Source: Ruixingdingia sedimenti
GTDB lineage: Bacteria; Pseudomonadota; Alphaproteobacteria; Rhodobacterales; Rhodobacteraceae
NCBI RefSeq assembly: GCF_031432425.1
Contig: NZ_JAVKPH010000014.1
Location: 1 to 64,000 of the forward strand
Reading direction: 5' to 3'
DNA: 64,000 bases
The notes beneath the pieces are model-generated. The model was not told where the DNA came from and made no database searches. It worked only from the letters and a program-made list of their open reading frames with translations. The position numbers and the translations under genes were made by a program. This document shows positions 50,117 to 58,248 of the stretch, piece by piece; position 1 is the first letter of the stretch, and each line of letters opens with the position of its first letter.

Positions 50117-51693
50117 GGCGTCACTTCCCTGAAGCGGATCCTTGCGCCGATGGGCACCTGACCCGCGCGGTCGAGGTGATGGCGGGCGACCACGCCGATC
50201 ACCGGATAACCGCCGGTCAGCGGGTGGTCGGCCAGAAACAGCACCGGCTGGCCGGCGTGCGGCACCTGCACCGCACCCATGGCCGTGCCCTCGGACGGCA
50301 GTTCCGCCGCGTCGCGCTTTTCCAGCGGTACGGGGCCGGAAAGGCGCATGCCCACGCGGCTCGACTCCGCCGTCACCTGCCAGTCCTGCGCGAACAGCGT
50401 CTCGACGGCCTGCGCGGTGAACCAGTCGGTGCGGGGTCCGGGAATGAGGTCGAGCGTCACCACCTCGCCCGCCCGCGGCAGGGGGGCGGGGCGCGGGCGG
50501 TCGGGGTCGACGGCGCGGGCGGGGGCATCGGCGGGCGTCAGCAGGTCGCCCGCCAGCAGCGGCGCCGGGCCGACCTTGGCCAGCGTGTCGGTGGCGGCGG
50601 AGCCGAGCAGGGGCTCGACCCGAAACCCGCCCCGCAAGGCCACATAGCTGCGCGTGCCCGCCTGCGGAAAGCCGAGCACCAGTTCGTCCCCCGCATCCAG
50701 CGCGAAGGGCCGGTGGAACGGCGCGGGGATCTGCCGCCCGTCCGCCGCGCGGATGGTCAGCGGGCAGGGCGCGCCGGTGACGGCCAGCGTGACCGGCCGG
50801 TCGGCCCGCAGGGCAAACCCGCCGAGCGCGATTTCCAGCGCCGCCATGCCGGGCGGATTGCCGACGCAAAGGTTGGCCTCGGTCAAACTGTGCCGGTCCA
50901 GCGCGCCGGAACGGGCGACGCCCTGATCCGCCCGGCCCGGGCGGCCCAGATCCTGGAACAGCGCCGGGCGGTCGGCGCGGGTGATGGCAAGGCCGGTCGC
51001 GGGGCGCGCGGGGGCCTTTGCGGGGCGCGCCAGCCAGGCGGTCGGGACGGTCGCGCCCTTGGCCATGTCGCGGAAATGCACGCGGTCGCCGGGGGCCAGC
51101 ATCGCCGCGCGGGCCGGGCGGGCCGGGTCCCACATCGCCAGCGGCGTGGTGCCCAGAAGCTGCCACCCGCCGGGGCTTTCGGTGGGGTAGATGCCGCCGA
51201 ACCTGCCGCCAAGGGCGACGGACCCGGGCGGAATGCGCAGCCGCGGGCTTTGCCGGCGGGGCAGGTCGAAGGCCGGGTCGTCGCAAGTCATATAGGCGAA
51301 ACCGGGGGCAAAGCCGGTGAAGGCCACGGTATAGGTCGCCGCGGTATGGCGGCGGATCACCTCTGCCACCGTCCAGCCGAGGATTTCGGCCACATCGCCC
51401 AGATCCGCGCCGTCATAGGTGACGGGGATCTCGAAGCTTTCCCCCTCGCGGCCGGTGTGCTGGCTCAGGTCGAGCGTGGCGATATGGGCGGCCAGCCGGT
51501 CGCGGCTTGTGGCGGTGGGGTCGAACCGCACCAGCACCGTGCGCGCCGCCGGAACCAGTTCCACCACCCCTTCGGGCCGCGCGGCGGCCATCCGGTCCAG
51601 CAGCGTCAGCGTGGTGTCGAGGTCGGCGAGTTCGACAAGAAAGGCATCGCTGCCCGCGGGCAGAAAGCGGGGGACGTCACGCACCACGGGCAA
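50113..51693 (-). CDS. pxpBC: 5-oxoprolinase subunits B and C, fused (PxpB-PxpC)
   Basis: The protein of up to 526 residues joins a PxpB (KipI-like) domain of about 215 residues (IPVTYDGADLGDVAEILGWT, FTGFAPGFAYMTCDDPAFDL, LGGRFGGIYPTESPGGWQLL) to a PxpC (KipA-like) domain (FQDLGRPGRADQGVARSGAL, NLCVGNPPGMAALEIALGGF, PLTGGYPVIGVVARHHLDRA). With PxpA it opens 5-oxoproline to glutamate using ATP. The start is uncertain: a TTG at 51693 overlaps pxpA, while GTG codons at 51687 and 51684 have a GGAG upstream at a better distance. In many bacteria the two domains are separate genes. Confidence 0.88.
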   Translation of the reverse strand: MPVVRDVPRFLPAGSDAFLVELADLDTTLTLLDRMAAARPEGVVELVPAARTVLVRFDPTATSRDRLAAHIATLDLSQHTGREGESFEIPVTYDGADLGDVAEILGWTVAEVIRRHTAATYTVAFTGFAPGFAYMTCDDPAFDLPRRQSPRLRIPPGSVALGGRFGGIYPTESPGGWQLLGTTPLAMWDPARPARAAMLAPGDRVHFRDMAKGATVPTAWLARPAKAPARPATGLAITRADRPALFQDLGRPGRADQGVARSGALDRHSLTEANLCVGNPPGMAALEIALGGFALRADRPVTLAVTGAPCPLTIRAADGRQIPAPFHRPFALDAGDELVLGFPQAGTRSYVALRGGFRVEPLLGSAATDTLAKVGPAPLLAGDLLTPADAPARAVDPDRPRPAPLPRAGEVVTLDLIPGPRTDWFTAQAVETLFAQDWQVTAESSRVGMRLSGPVPLEKRDAAELPSEGTAMGAVQVPHAGQPVLFLADHPLTGGYPVIGVVARHHLDRAGQVPIGARIRFREVTP

Positions 51694-52444
51694 AGGGCTC
51701 CAGCGTCACGCCGCCGGCGGCCAGCGCCGCGCGCAGCGCCCCGGCGATGGCGACGGCGGCGGGCGTGTCGCCATGCACGCAGATCGACTGCGCCTCCAGC
51801 GCGATATCGGTGCCGTCGATGGCGGTGATGCGGCCGGTGGCGATCAGGCGCATCATGCGCGCGGCGATCTGCGCGGGGTCGTGCAGGACGGCGCCCGGCA
51901 GGCTGCGGCTGACAAGGCTGCCGTCGGGGTTGTAGGCGCGGTCGGCGAACGCCTCGCACACCACCGTCAGCCCCGCCGCGCGCGCCTGTGCGACCACTGG
52001 CGCGCCCGAAAGCGCCATCAGCGCCAGCGCGGGATCGACGGCCCGGATGCCCGCGATCACATCGGCGGCCTGCCGGGCGTCATGGGCGATGGTGTTGTAA
52101 AGCGCGCCATGCGGCTTGACATAGCGCACCGTGGTGCCCGCGGCGCGTGCCAGACCCTGCAACGCGCCGATCTGGTAGATGACATCCGCGACCAGTTCCG
52201 CGCTCGACGGGTCCATGTTGCGGCGGCCGAAGCCCACGAGGTCGCGATAGCCCACATGCGCGCCGATGCAGACGCCGCGCGCCGCCGCCTCTTTCACCAC
52301 CTTGAGGATGCCCGCCGGGTCGCCCGCGTGAAAGCCGCAGGCGATATTGGCGCTGGTGACGATGCCGAGCATGGCAACATCGTCGCCCATCGGCCATGGG
52401 CCGAAGCTTTCGCCCAGATCACTGTTGAGGTCGATCTTCGCCAT
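51677..52444 (-). CDS. pxpA: 5-oxoprolinase subunit A (PxpA, LamB/YcsF family)
   Basis: The 255-residue protein starts MAKIDLNSDLGESFGPWPMG and carries the family landmarks SANIACGFHAGDPAGILKVV (metal-type His and Asp), GAHVGYRDLVGFGRRNMDPS, VRYVKPHGALYNTIAHDARQ, FADRAYNPDGSLVSRSLPGA and SICVHGDTPAAVAIAGALRA. It is the first gene of a four-gene set pxpA, pxpBC, biotin carboxylase, DUF1445, all on the minus strand, the first three overlapping. It probably serves 5-oxoproline salvage. Confidence 0.92.
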   Translation of the reverse strand: MAKIDLNSDLGESFGPWPMGDDVAMLGIVTSANIACGFHAGDPAGILKVVKEAAARGVCIGAHVGYRDLVGFGRRNMDPSSAELVADVIYQIGALQGLARAAGTTVRYVKPHGALYNTIAHDARQAADVIAGIRAVDPALALMALSGAPVVAQARAAGLTVVCEAFADRAYNPDGSLVSRSLPGAVLHDPAQIAARMMRLIATGRITAIDGTDIALEAQSICVHGDTPAAVAIAGALRAALAAGGVTLEPFARGA

Positions 52445-52812
52445 GACACGCCCGCCCCGATGTTCCGGTACCTACCACAGGCGGGATGGCCCAACAACAT
52501 GTCCCGGCCGTCCCTGCTCCAAGGCGGATCGACGATCACCCCTGCCGCTCAGGCTGACGAAGGCGCGTGCCTTCGCCATGCGATGCCGGCGGAGTTGCCC
52601 CGGCCGGGGGCCCAAAGCCCCCGGCCAGCGCCCGCCCCGCCCATGGCGGGCGCTTCTTGCCCGCCGGGGCAGGCGCTGGCCTACCCATTGTTCCCAGTAT
52701 CTCCGTTTCCAACGGCACCGCCGTGCGAACGGGCGGGGGAAACGCGGTGCGTTTCCTGATCCCGCCCGGCCAAACCATTGGCTGAAAGTCGATCGGTCCT
52801 ACGCAGCGGGCC
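52445..52812. other. Intergenic region: pxpA promoter and repeat copy D
   Basis: The first 100 bp are the promoter region of pxpA on the minus strand. No island palindrome is present there. The rest (52545-52795) is repeat copy D. No gene is supported. Confidence 0.5.
52545..52795 (-). repeat. Structured intergenic repeat, copy D
   Basis: In the direction of the preceding cytochrome gene (minus, stop at 52813) the order is TGGCCGGGCGGGATCA, GGAAACGC-ACC-GCGTTTCC, CCCGCCCGTTCGCACGG, GGTGCCGTTGGAAACGG, the GCCAGCGCC/GGCGCTGGC hairpin, GGCCGGGGGC-TTTGG-GCCCCCGGCC, and CGAAGGCACGCGCCTTCG at the end. It is nearly the same as copy C. Confidence 0.8.
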
Positions 52813-53220
52813 TTACTGCAACGTCGCCAGATAGGCGGCCATGTCGTCGTTGCCCTTGGGCAGCTTGAAGGTCATCTTGGTCTTGACCTTGCCGTCGCCC
52901 GTCACCTCTTTCAGCCAGCGGCCCGGATCGGCCACATAGGCGGCCAGCGCGGCCTCGTCCCAGACGGCGCCTGCGGCCTGTGCGGCGAGGATGCCGTCGC
53001 CGTATTTGAAATCGGACGAGGCGACGGGCTTGCCGACGATGCCGAAGAGGTTCGGCCCGGTCTTGCCGCCCTTCACGATTTCCGTTCCGTCTTCGGCGAC
53101 GATCGCGTGGCAGGATTTGCACTTCTTCGGAAAGTCGGCCTCGCCCTTGGCGGCGTCCCCGGCAAGGGCCGGCCCCGCGGCGGCGAGGGCGAGCGCGATG
53201 GCGGACAGGCGGAAAATCAT
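52813..53220 (-). CDS. cycA: Cytochrome c550 (class I c-type cytochrome, c2 family)
   Basis: The 135-residue protein has a signal peptide (IALALAAAGPALAG), one heme c site CKSCHAI, the conserved VKGGKTGPNLFGIVGKPVAS and the distal Met region KTKMTFKLPKGNDDMAAYLA. The match to Paracoccus cytochrome c550 is clear, including the FKYGDGILAAQ loop. It is a soluble periplasmic electron carrier that can donate electrons to cytochrome cd1 nitrite reductase, encoded at the other end of this cluster. The start at 53220 is placed at the signal peptide; an upstream in-frame ATG at 53271 would add 17 charged residues. Confidence 0.9.
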   Translation of the reverse strand: MIFRLSAIALALAAAGPALAGDAAKGEADFPKKCKSCHAIVAEDGTEIVKGGKTGPNLFGIVGKPVASSDFKYGDGILAAQAAGAVWDEAALAAYVADPGRWLKEVTGDGKVKTKMTFKLPKGNDDMAAYLATLQ

Positions 53221-53355
53221 GGTTGGTCCTTTCGGTCTGGTATCCCGTTTCTTCCCGCGAATCTGTCGCAAAACATGCCGCCGCGGGCCTTGACTTCGAT
53301 CAGGTGCGGGGCGGCGAAAGGCGGGTTTGCGGGGGGTGCGACGATGGGTCCGGGG

Positions 53356-53574
53356 CTATCGGCCGCCGTCCCTTTCCGCCTCGGCGATCAGCCCGCCGAT
53401 CCAGCGCGCGGCGGCCCATGTGGCGGGCAGGCCGAGCGGCGCCGAGGCCAGCAGCGCCCAGACCGGCGGGATCGCGGGCAGGCCCACCGCCTGCCCCATC
53501 AGCCCCAGAAGGAACAGGTTGATCGCCACCGCCGCGGTGGCGAAGGGCCACAGGATCAGCCGCAGCCGCCGCAT
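53356..53574 (-). CDS. Small inner-membrane protein of the nir cluster, unknown
   Basis: This protein of about 72 residues starts MRRLRLILWPFATAAVAINL and has two hydrophobic segments (FATAAVAINLFLLGLMGQAV and PPVWALLASAPLGLPATWAA) and a charged tail. An earlier start at 53628 is possible but would overlap nirN. It lies 10 nt after the nirN stop, on the same strand, so it is probably cotranscribed with the heme d1 genes. No family is recognised; a membrane helper in nitrite reduction or cytochrome supply is a guess. Confidence 0.55.
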   Translation of the reverse strand: MRRLRLILWPFATAAVAINLFLLGLMGQAVGLPAIPPVWALLASAPLGLPATWAAARWIGGLIAEAERDGGR

Positions 53575-53584
53575 CCGACGGGGC

Positions 53585-55129
53585 TCAATGGCTGGTGCCG
53601 TCCTCGAAGGTGATCTTGTTCCAGACATTGTACTTTCCTGAAGGTTTCACCATCGGCAGGCGGGTGATTTCCGCCAGCGTCGCGCTGTCGTAGACGATCA
53701 CCGCGCCGTCCTGTTCCCAGATCGACACCAGCGCGCGCGATCCGTCGCGGGTGAATTCGGTATGCGCCACCGTCCGGCCCGGTTCGGGCACCATCACCTT
53801 CACCACCTCCAGCGTCTGCTTGTCGATCAGGTGCATCTCGCCCCGGTGGTCGCCGGTGAACACATCGGCCCAGATATGCGCCGCGCCCGCATGGCTGCGC
53901 AGGAAGAACCCGGGGCCCGAGGTCTCGATCACCTTCACGAGGCTCCAGTCCTGCATGTCGATGATGCTGATGCGGCCCTCGTTCAGGTGGGGGGCGGCCA
54001 TGATGCGGCGGCCGTCGCGCAGCCAACTGATGCCGCTGCCCAGATGCGGCATGCCGGGCAGGGGCAGGGTCGCGATCTCGCGCCCCACGTCGAGGTTGAC
54101 GACGACGCCGGTGCCGCCGTCGCGGTTCGCGCCGATCAGGTGGCGATAGGCGGGGTCGAAGAAGAAATCGTCGAGCGGCGCAGAGGTGGCGATGCGGCGG
54201 CGGGCGAAAAGGCCGCGTTCGACCCCCACGGCCTCGCGCATCCCGGCCTCGTGCGAATGGACCAGCCCCTCGGCATAGGGGCCGCCGTCGGGTGCGGTGG
54301 CGATTTCCCAGATTTCCGGCACGTCCTTGAGCGCAAGGACGAAGGTGTCGCGGTCGGGGGCCTGATAGACGGCGGACACCCGGCTTGGCGTGCCGTCGCG
54401 CCCGGCGGCCGGGATCACCCTTGCCACCGACAGGTCGGCGGTGGACAGGATCGTCAGCGCGGCGGGCAGATAGCTGGCGACGGCCAGCCACTGGCCATCG
54501 CGGCTCATGGCGATGTTGCGGCTGTTCAGGCCGGCGCGCACCCGGCCCACCTCTGCCAGCGACCAGATGTCGTATTTCTGCACCCAGCCATCGCGCGACA
54601 TGACAAAGACGAAGCGGCCATCGGGGCTGAACTTGGGCCCGCCATGGACGGCGAAGGGGGTTTCGAACCGGTCGAGCGTGGCAAGGCTGTCGCCGTCCAG
54701 CACGCTGATATGGCTGTCGCCGGTTTCCACCACCAGCGTGATGTTCATCGGGTCGGCGTCGAACACCGGCGCGGCGGCGGGGGTGTAGTCGGGGCGCAGG
54801 TCGCGGGTCGCCATGATCTCTGCCGAACCCCAGACCGGCGGGGCGGGCAGGGGGGCCGCGACATAGGCGGCCACGGCGGCGATCTCGGTGGCCGACAGCG
54901 TGCCCCGGAAGCCCGGCATCTGCGTCATCGGGCGGCCCTCGGCGATGACGGTCTGCAACGCCGCGCCCCGCAGTCGGCCGAGGCTTTCGGGGATCAGCGC
55001 GGGGCCGGTGCCGCCGAGGCGCGTTTGCGCGTGGCAGGAGGCGCAGAGATCGGCATAGATCATCGCCCCGTCCGGCCCCGCCAGCGCGGGCGCGGCCAGA
55101 AGGCTAAGCGAAACGATGAGCCGGATCAT
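53585..55129 (-). CDS. nirN: Dihydro-heme d1 dehydrogenase NirN
   Basis: The 514-residue periplasmic protein has a signal peptide (MIRLIVSLSLLAAPALA), a cytochrome c domain with CASCHAQ, and an eight-bladed heme d1 propeller (VVETGDSHISVLDGDSLATL, KFSPDGRFVFVMSRDGWVQK, SHAGAAHIWADVFTGDHRGE, GRTVAHTEFTRDGSRALVSI). NirN is known to finish heme d1 by adding the acrylate double bond. It resembles NirS in build. The start overlaps the end of nirJ by 26 nt. It is the last heme d1 gene of the operon. Confidence 0.9.
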   Translation of the reverse strand: MIRLIVSLSLLAAPALAGPDGAMIYADLCASCHAQTRLGGTGPALIPESLGRLRGAALQTVIAEGRPMTQMPGFRGTLSATEIAAVAAYVAAPLPAPPVWGSAEIMATRDLRPDYTPAAAPVFDADPMNITLVVETGDSHISVLDGDSLATLDRFETPFAVHGGPKFSPDGRFVFVMSRDGWVQKYDIWSLAEVGRVRAGLNSRNIAMSRDGQWLAVASYLPAALTILSTADLSVARVIPAAGRDGTPSRVSAVYQAPDRDTFVLALKDVPEIWEIATAPDGGPYAEGLVHSHEAGMREAVGVERGLFARRRIATSAPLDDFFFDPAYRHLIGANRDGGTGVVVNLDVGREIATLPLPGMPHLGSGISWLRDGRRIMAAPHLNEGRISIIDMQDWSLVKVIETSGPGFFLRSHAGAAHIWADVFTGDHRGEMHLIDKQTLEVVKVMVPEPGRTVAHTEFTRDGSRALVSIWEQDGAVIVYDSATLAEITRLPMVKPSGKYNVWNKITFEDGTSH

Positions 55130-56312
55130 GGCTTTTCCCCCGGAAGGGCGTGACGGTCAGCCGCGCGGCATCCTCCACCCCGATTTCGGCATTGGTCAGA
55201 TAGCAGGCCGGGTCCTCGGCCCATGGGTCGCCCGTGACCTGCAACGCGCGGATGCGGGTGTTGCCGCCGCAGATATCGCGGAAGGCACAGGCGCCGCAGC
55301 GGCCCTTCAAGGGGCGCGGCCGCTGGCGCAGGGTGGCAAGCATCGGGTCGTCCCCGGTCCACAACGTACTGAACGGCGCCTGCTTGACGTTGCCGATGGT
55401 GTAGTCGGACCAGTAGGTATCGGGATGCACCCGCCCCTGCGGGTCGATGTTCGCCACCCCGAGCCCCGACGAATTGCCCCCCCATGCCGCCAGATGCGCC
55501 GCGACATGGGCGGCCTTTTCGGCCGGAAAGTTCCGCTGCGCCCAGTGCAGGAACCACACCGCATCGGCATCGTTGTTGCCGGTCACGATTTCCAGCGGCT
55601 GGCCCGCCGACACGGCCCCCCATGCGCGGGCGATCAGCAGATCCATCGCGCGGCGGGTATGGTCGTGCTGCGCATCCTCGCCCCGGTGCTTGTCGCCCCG
55701 CCCGGCATAGACCAGATGCGACAGATAGAACTTGTCCACCCCTTCGGCCGCGCAAAGGTCGATCATTGCGGGCAGCATCGCGGCGTTGTCCCTGGTCAGC
55801 GTGAAGCGCAGCCCCACCTTGACGCCGCGCGCCTTGCAGGCCCGCACCCCCGCCAGCGCATCGTCATAGGCCCCCGGCACGCCGCGGAACCAGTCGTTCA
55901 TCGACCCGATCCCGTCGAGCGAGATCCCCACATAGTCGAAACCCAGACCGGCGATGCGATCGATGTGCGGGGCGATCTTCGTGCCGTTGGTGGACAGCGA
56001 CAGGTGGCGGAAACCAAGATCGCGGGCGCGTTCGGCCAGTTCGAAGAAATCGAACCGCGACAGCGGCTCGCCCCCCGACAGGATCAGCGCGGGGATGCCG
56101 AAACCCGACAGGTCCTCCAGCACCGCCAGCGCCTGTTCGTGGTCCAGTTCCCCGGGAAAGGCCACATCGGCGCTGGTGGTATAGCAGTGGCGGCAGCGCA
56201 GGTTGCAGCGGCGCGTCAGGTTCCAGATCACCACCGGGCGCATGGGGCCCGACCGGCGGCGCACGGGCGTGGGCGCCACCAGTTCGCGCATGTACTGCGT
56301 CAGACGGAACAT
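55104..56312 (-). CDS. nirJ: Heme d1 biosynthesis radical SAM protein NirJ
   Basis: The 402-residue enzyme has the radical SAM 4Fe-4S site NLTRRCNLRCRHCYTTSADV (CxxxCxxC), LILSGGEPLSRFDFFELAER, and a C-terminal second cluster with CGACAFRDICGGNTRIRALQ. NirJ replaces propionate side chains of 12,18-didecarboxysiroheme with oxo groups on the way to heme d1. The start at 56312 (MFRLTQYMRELVAPTPV) is typical. It lies 3 nt after the nirH stop. Confidence 0.93.
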   Translation of the reverse strand: MFRLTQYMRELVAPTPVRRRSGPMRPVVIWNLTRRCNLRCRHCYTTSADVAFPGELDHEQALAVLEDLSGFGIPALILSGGEPLSRFDFFELAERARDLGFRHLSLSTNGTKIAPHIDRIAGLGFDYVGISLDGIGSMNDWFRGVPGAYDDALAGVRACKARGVKVGLRFTLTRDNAAMLPAMIDLCAAEGVDKFYLSHLVYAGRGDKHRGEDAQHDHTRRAMDLLIARAWGAVSAGQPLEIVTGNNDADAVWFLHWAQRNFPAEKAAHVAAHLAAWGGNSSGLGVANIDPQGRVHPDTYWSDYTIGNVKQAPFSTLWTGDDPMLATLRQRPRPLKGRCGACAFRDICGGNTRIRALQVTGDPWAEDPACYLTNAEIGVEDAARLTVTPFRGKSHDPAHRFA

Positions 56313-56315
56313 CGT

Positions 56316-56801
56316 TCAGCCCCCTTCGGCAAGGCGCATCCCGGTCTTTTTCAGGATGCGCGTGGAATAGAGGATGTCATGGCCCCGGCAGGCATCGCCC
56401 AACAGCGTCAGGATCGCGGCGCGCTTGTCCTCGACCTCTGCCCGGCTGGCGCCGTGGATCATGGCGAACAGGTTGTAAGGCCAGGCGGGCGGGCGGCGCG
56501 GGCGCAGATAGCAATGGCTGACGAAGGGCAGCGCGCCGACCTGCGGGCCGACCATCCCCGTGCGGTCGTCGGCCACGTCCCAGACGCTCATCCCGTTCGC
56601 CACCATCCCGAGCGCATAGTGGTTGGGCGCCAGCGCGATGCGGCGGATCACGCCCGCCGCCTGCATCCGCGCCATCCGTTCCATCACCTCCGCCTCGGTC
56701 AGGTCGAGCCAGCGTCCGACCACCGCAAAGGGCCGCGCCGTCAGCGGCAGCCCGCCCGCGGTGGCCTGAAGGATGCGCCGGTCGGTGGCGTCGATGGTCA
56801 T
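56316..56801 (-). CDS. nirH: Siroheme decarboxylase subunit NirH
   Basis: The 161-residue protein of the Lrp/AsnC-like NirD/L/G/H family has the helix-turn-helix-like start TIDATDRRILQATAGGLPLT, IRRIALAPNHYALGMVANGM, WDVADDRTG and the tail DILYSTRILKKTGMRLAEGG. With NirD, NirL and NirG it takes part in decarboxylation of siroheme to 12,18-didecarboxysiroheme. The start ATG overlaps the nirG stop (ATGA). Confidence 0.92.
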   Translation of the reverse strand: MTIDATDRRILQATAGGLPLTARPFAVVGRWLDLTEAEVMERMARMQAAGVIRRIALAPNHYALGMVANGMSVWDVADDRTGMVGPQVGALPFVSHCYLRPRRPPAWPYNLFAMIHGASRAEVEDKRAAILTLLGDACRGHDILYSTRILKKTGMRLAEGG

Positions 56802-57268
56802 GCCTCTACCCGGAAGCCGATGAAGAATTCCCGTTCCTTGGGGAAAAGATGGACGGTCAGGCCCGTCTCTTCCTCGATCCGCGCGGCGGTTCTTGCGATG
56901 TCGGCGGGCCGTTCGCAGGCCAGCACGAACCACATGTTCAGCCGGTGGTCGCGTTCATAATTGTGCGCGACCTGGGGATGGGCATTGACCAAAGTCACGG
57001 TGGCCTCCAGCCGGTCGGGCGGCACTTCCATCGCGCAGAGGCAGAAGGCCCCGCCAAGGGCGGCGGCGTCGATGAAGGGGCCGAAACGGGTGATGGCGCC
57101 GATTTCGCGCAGGCGGGCGATGCGGGCGATGATGTCGTCCTCGGTCATCGCCAGTTCGGCGGCAAGCGCGGCAAAGGGCGCGGGGGTGATGGCGATGCCG
57201 TCCTGAAGCCGGTTGATGATCGTCCGGTCGGCGGCGTCCAGCGCATCGGGGGCAAGGATCTGTCGCAT
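56798..57268 (-). CDS. nirG: Siroheme decarboxylase subunit NirG
   Basis: The 156-residue member of the NirD/L/G/H family reads DAADRTIINRLQDGIAITPA, RIARLREIGAITRFGPFIDA, VNAHPQVAHNYERDHRLNMW and ends with VHLFPKEREFFIGFRVEA. It overlaps nirDL (start at 57268) by one base and nirH by four. It acts in the siroheme decarboxylase complex. Confidence 0.92.
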   Translation of the reverse strand: MRQILAPDALDAADRTIINRLQDGIAITPAPFAALAAELAMTEDDIIARIARLREIGAITRFGPFIDAAALGGAFCLCAMEVPPDRLEATVTLVNAHPQVAHNYERDHRLNMWFVLACERPADIARTAARIEEETGLTVHLFPKEREFFIGFRVEA

Positions 57269-58245
57269 CAGGCGGCCCTTTCGATCTGCGCACCCGACTG
57301 CTTGAAACAGCGGGTGGAAAAGAGAACCCGGTGGGGCACCCCACGCAGCACCGGCAGGCGGGTGGCCCCGGCCAGCACGGCCAGCGCCGCGTCCCGGTCG
57401 CGGGCGTGGATCATGGAATAAAGCCGCCAGGGCCAGACCCCCGGCACGGGGCGGCGTTCATAGGCGAGCGTGACGCCGGGCAGCGCGGCCAGCGCCCGGC
57501 CGGCGGGTTCGATCCGGTCGGCGGGCGGATCCCAGACCACCATCGCATTGGCGGTGAAGCCGAGCGCGCGGTGCCGCACGATCACCCCCAACCGGGTGAT
57601 GACCCCCGCCGCCGCCAGCGCGCCGATACGGTCGCGCAGCGCCGGTTCTTCCCGCCCCAGCCGGGCGGCCAGCGCGGCAAACGGCGCGGGCGTCAGGTCG
57701 AGCCCCTGCGACAGCGCATGCAGCAGCGCCCGGTCGCCCGGATCGGGCGTCACCGCCACCGGGGCGCGGGGGGCGGGCATCGCCTGCGCCCCGCCGGTCA
57801 GGCGAAAGCCTAGGTCGATGTTGAACGCGCGCACCAGCCACAGATCCAGCACCGTCAGCCCGCTCGCCGTGCGGATGCGGTCCAGTGCTGCGGCCAGTTC
57901 TGCGGTATCGGCGGCGGTGGCGACGAACCACAGGTTCCAGTCGGTCTCGCGCAGGTAGGAATGGTTCACCCCCGGTTCCGCCCCCACGATCGCCGCGACC
58001 TCTGCCACCCGCGCCTCGGGCACCGCCATCGCTGCGAGGGTGGAGGCCCCGGCGGTATTGGGCTGCACCGTCGCCCCCACCCGCGCGACCTTGCCCGCCG
58101 CGTGCAGGCGGGCCAGCCGGTCGATCACCGCGCCCTCGGCCAGCCCGAGGGCCGCGCCCAGAACGGCGAAGGGGCGTTCGACCAGCGGGAAATCGCGCTG
58201 GAAATCGTCCAGCAGCCGCAGGTCGATGGGGTCGAGCGTCTCCAT
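57268..58245 (-). CDS. nirDL: Siroheme decarboxylase NirD-NirL fusion
   Basis: The 325-residue protein is two family domains in one chain. The NirD part (1-150) reads LDPIDLRLLDDFQRDFPLVE, GATVQPNTAGASTLAAMAVP and GVNHSYLRETDWNLWFVATA. The NirL part (about 165-325) reads DPGDRALLHALSQGLDLTPA, VITRLGVIVRHRALGFTANA, MVVWDPPADRIEPAGRALAA and ends with RVLFSTRCFKQSGAQIERAA. The fused form occurs in several denitrifiers. It catalyses decarboxylation of siroheme with NirG and NirH. Confidence 0.92.
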   Translation of the reverse strand: METLDPIDLRLLDDFQRDFPLVERPFAVLGAALGLAEGAVIDRLARLHAAGKVARVGATVQPNTAGASTLAAMAVPEARVAEVAAIVGAEPGVNHSYLRETDWNLWFVATAADTAELAAALDRIRTASGLTVLDLWLVRAFNIDLGFRLTGGAQAMPAPRAPVAVTPDPGDRALLHALSQGLDLTPAPFAALAARLGREEPALRDRIGALAAAGVITRLGVIVRHRALGFTANAMVVWDPPADRIEPAGRALAALPGVTLAYERRPVPGVWPWRLYSMIHARDRDAALAVLAGATRLPVLRGVPHRVLFSTRCFKQSGAQIERAA

Positions 58246-58248
58246 GAC

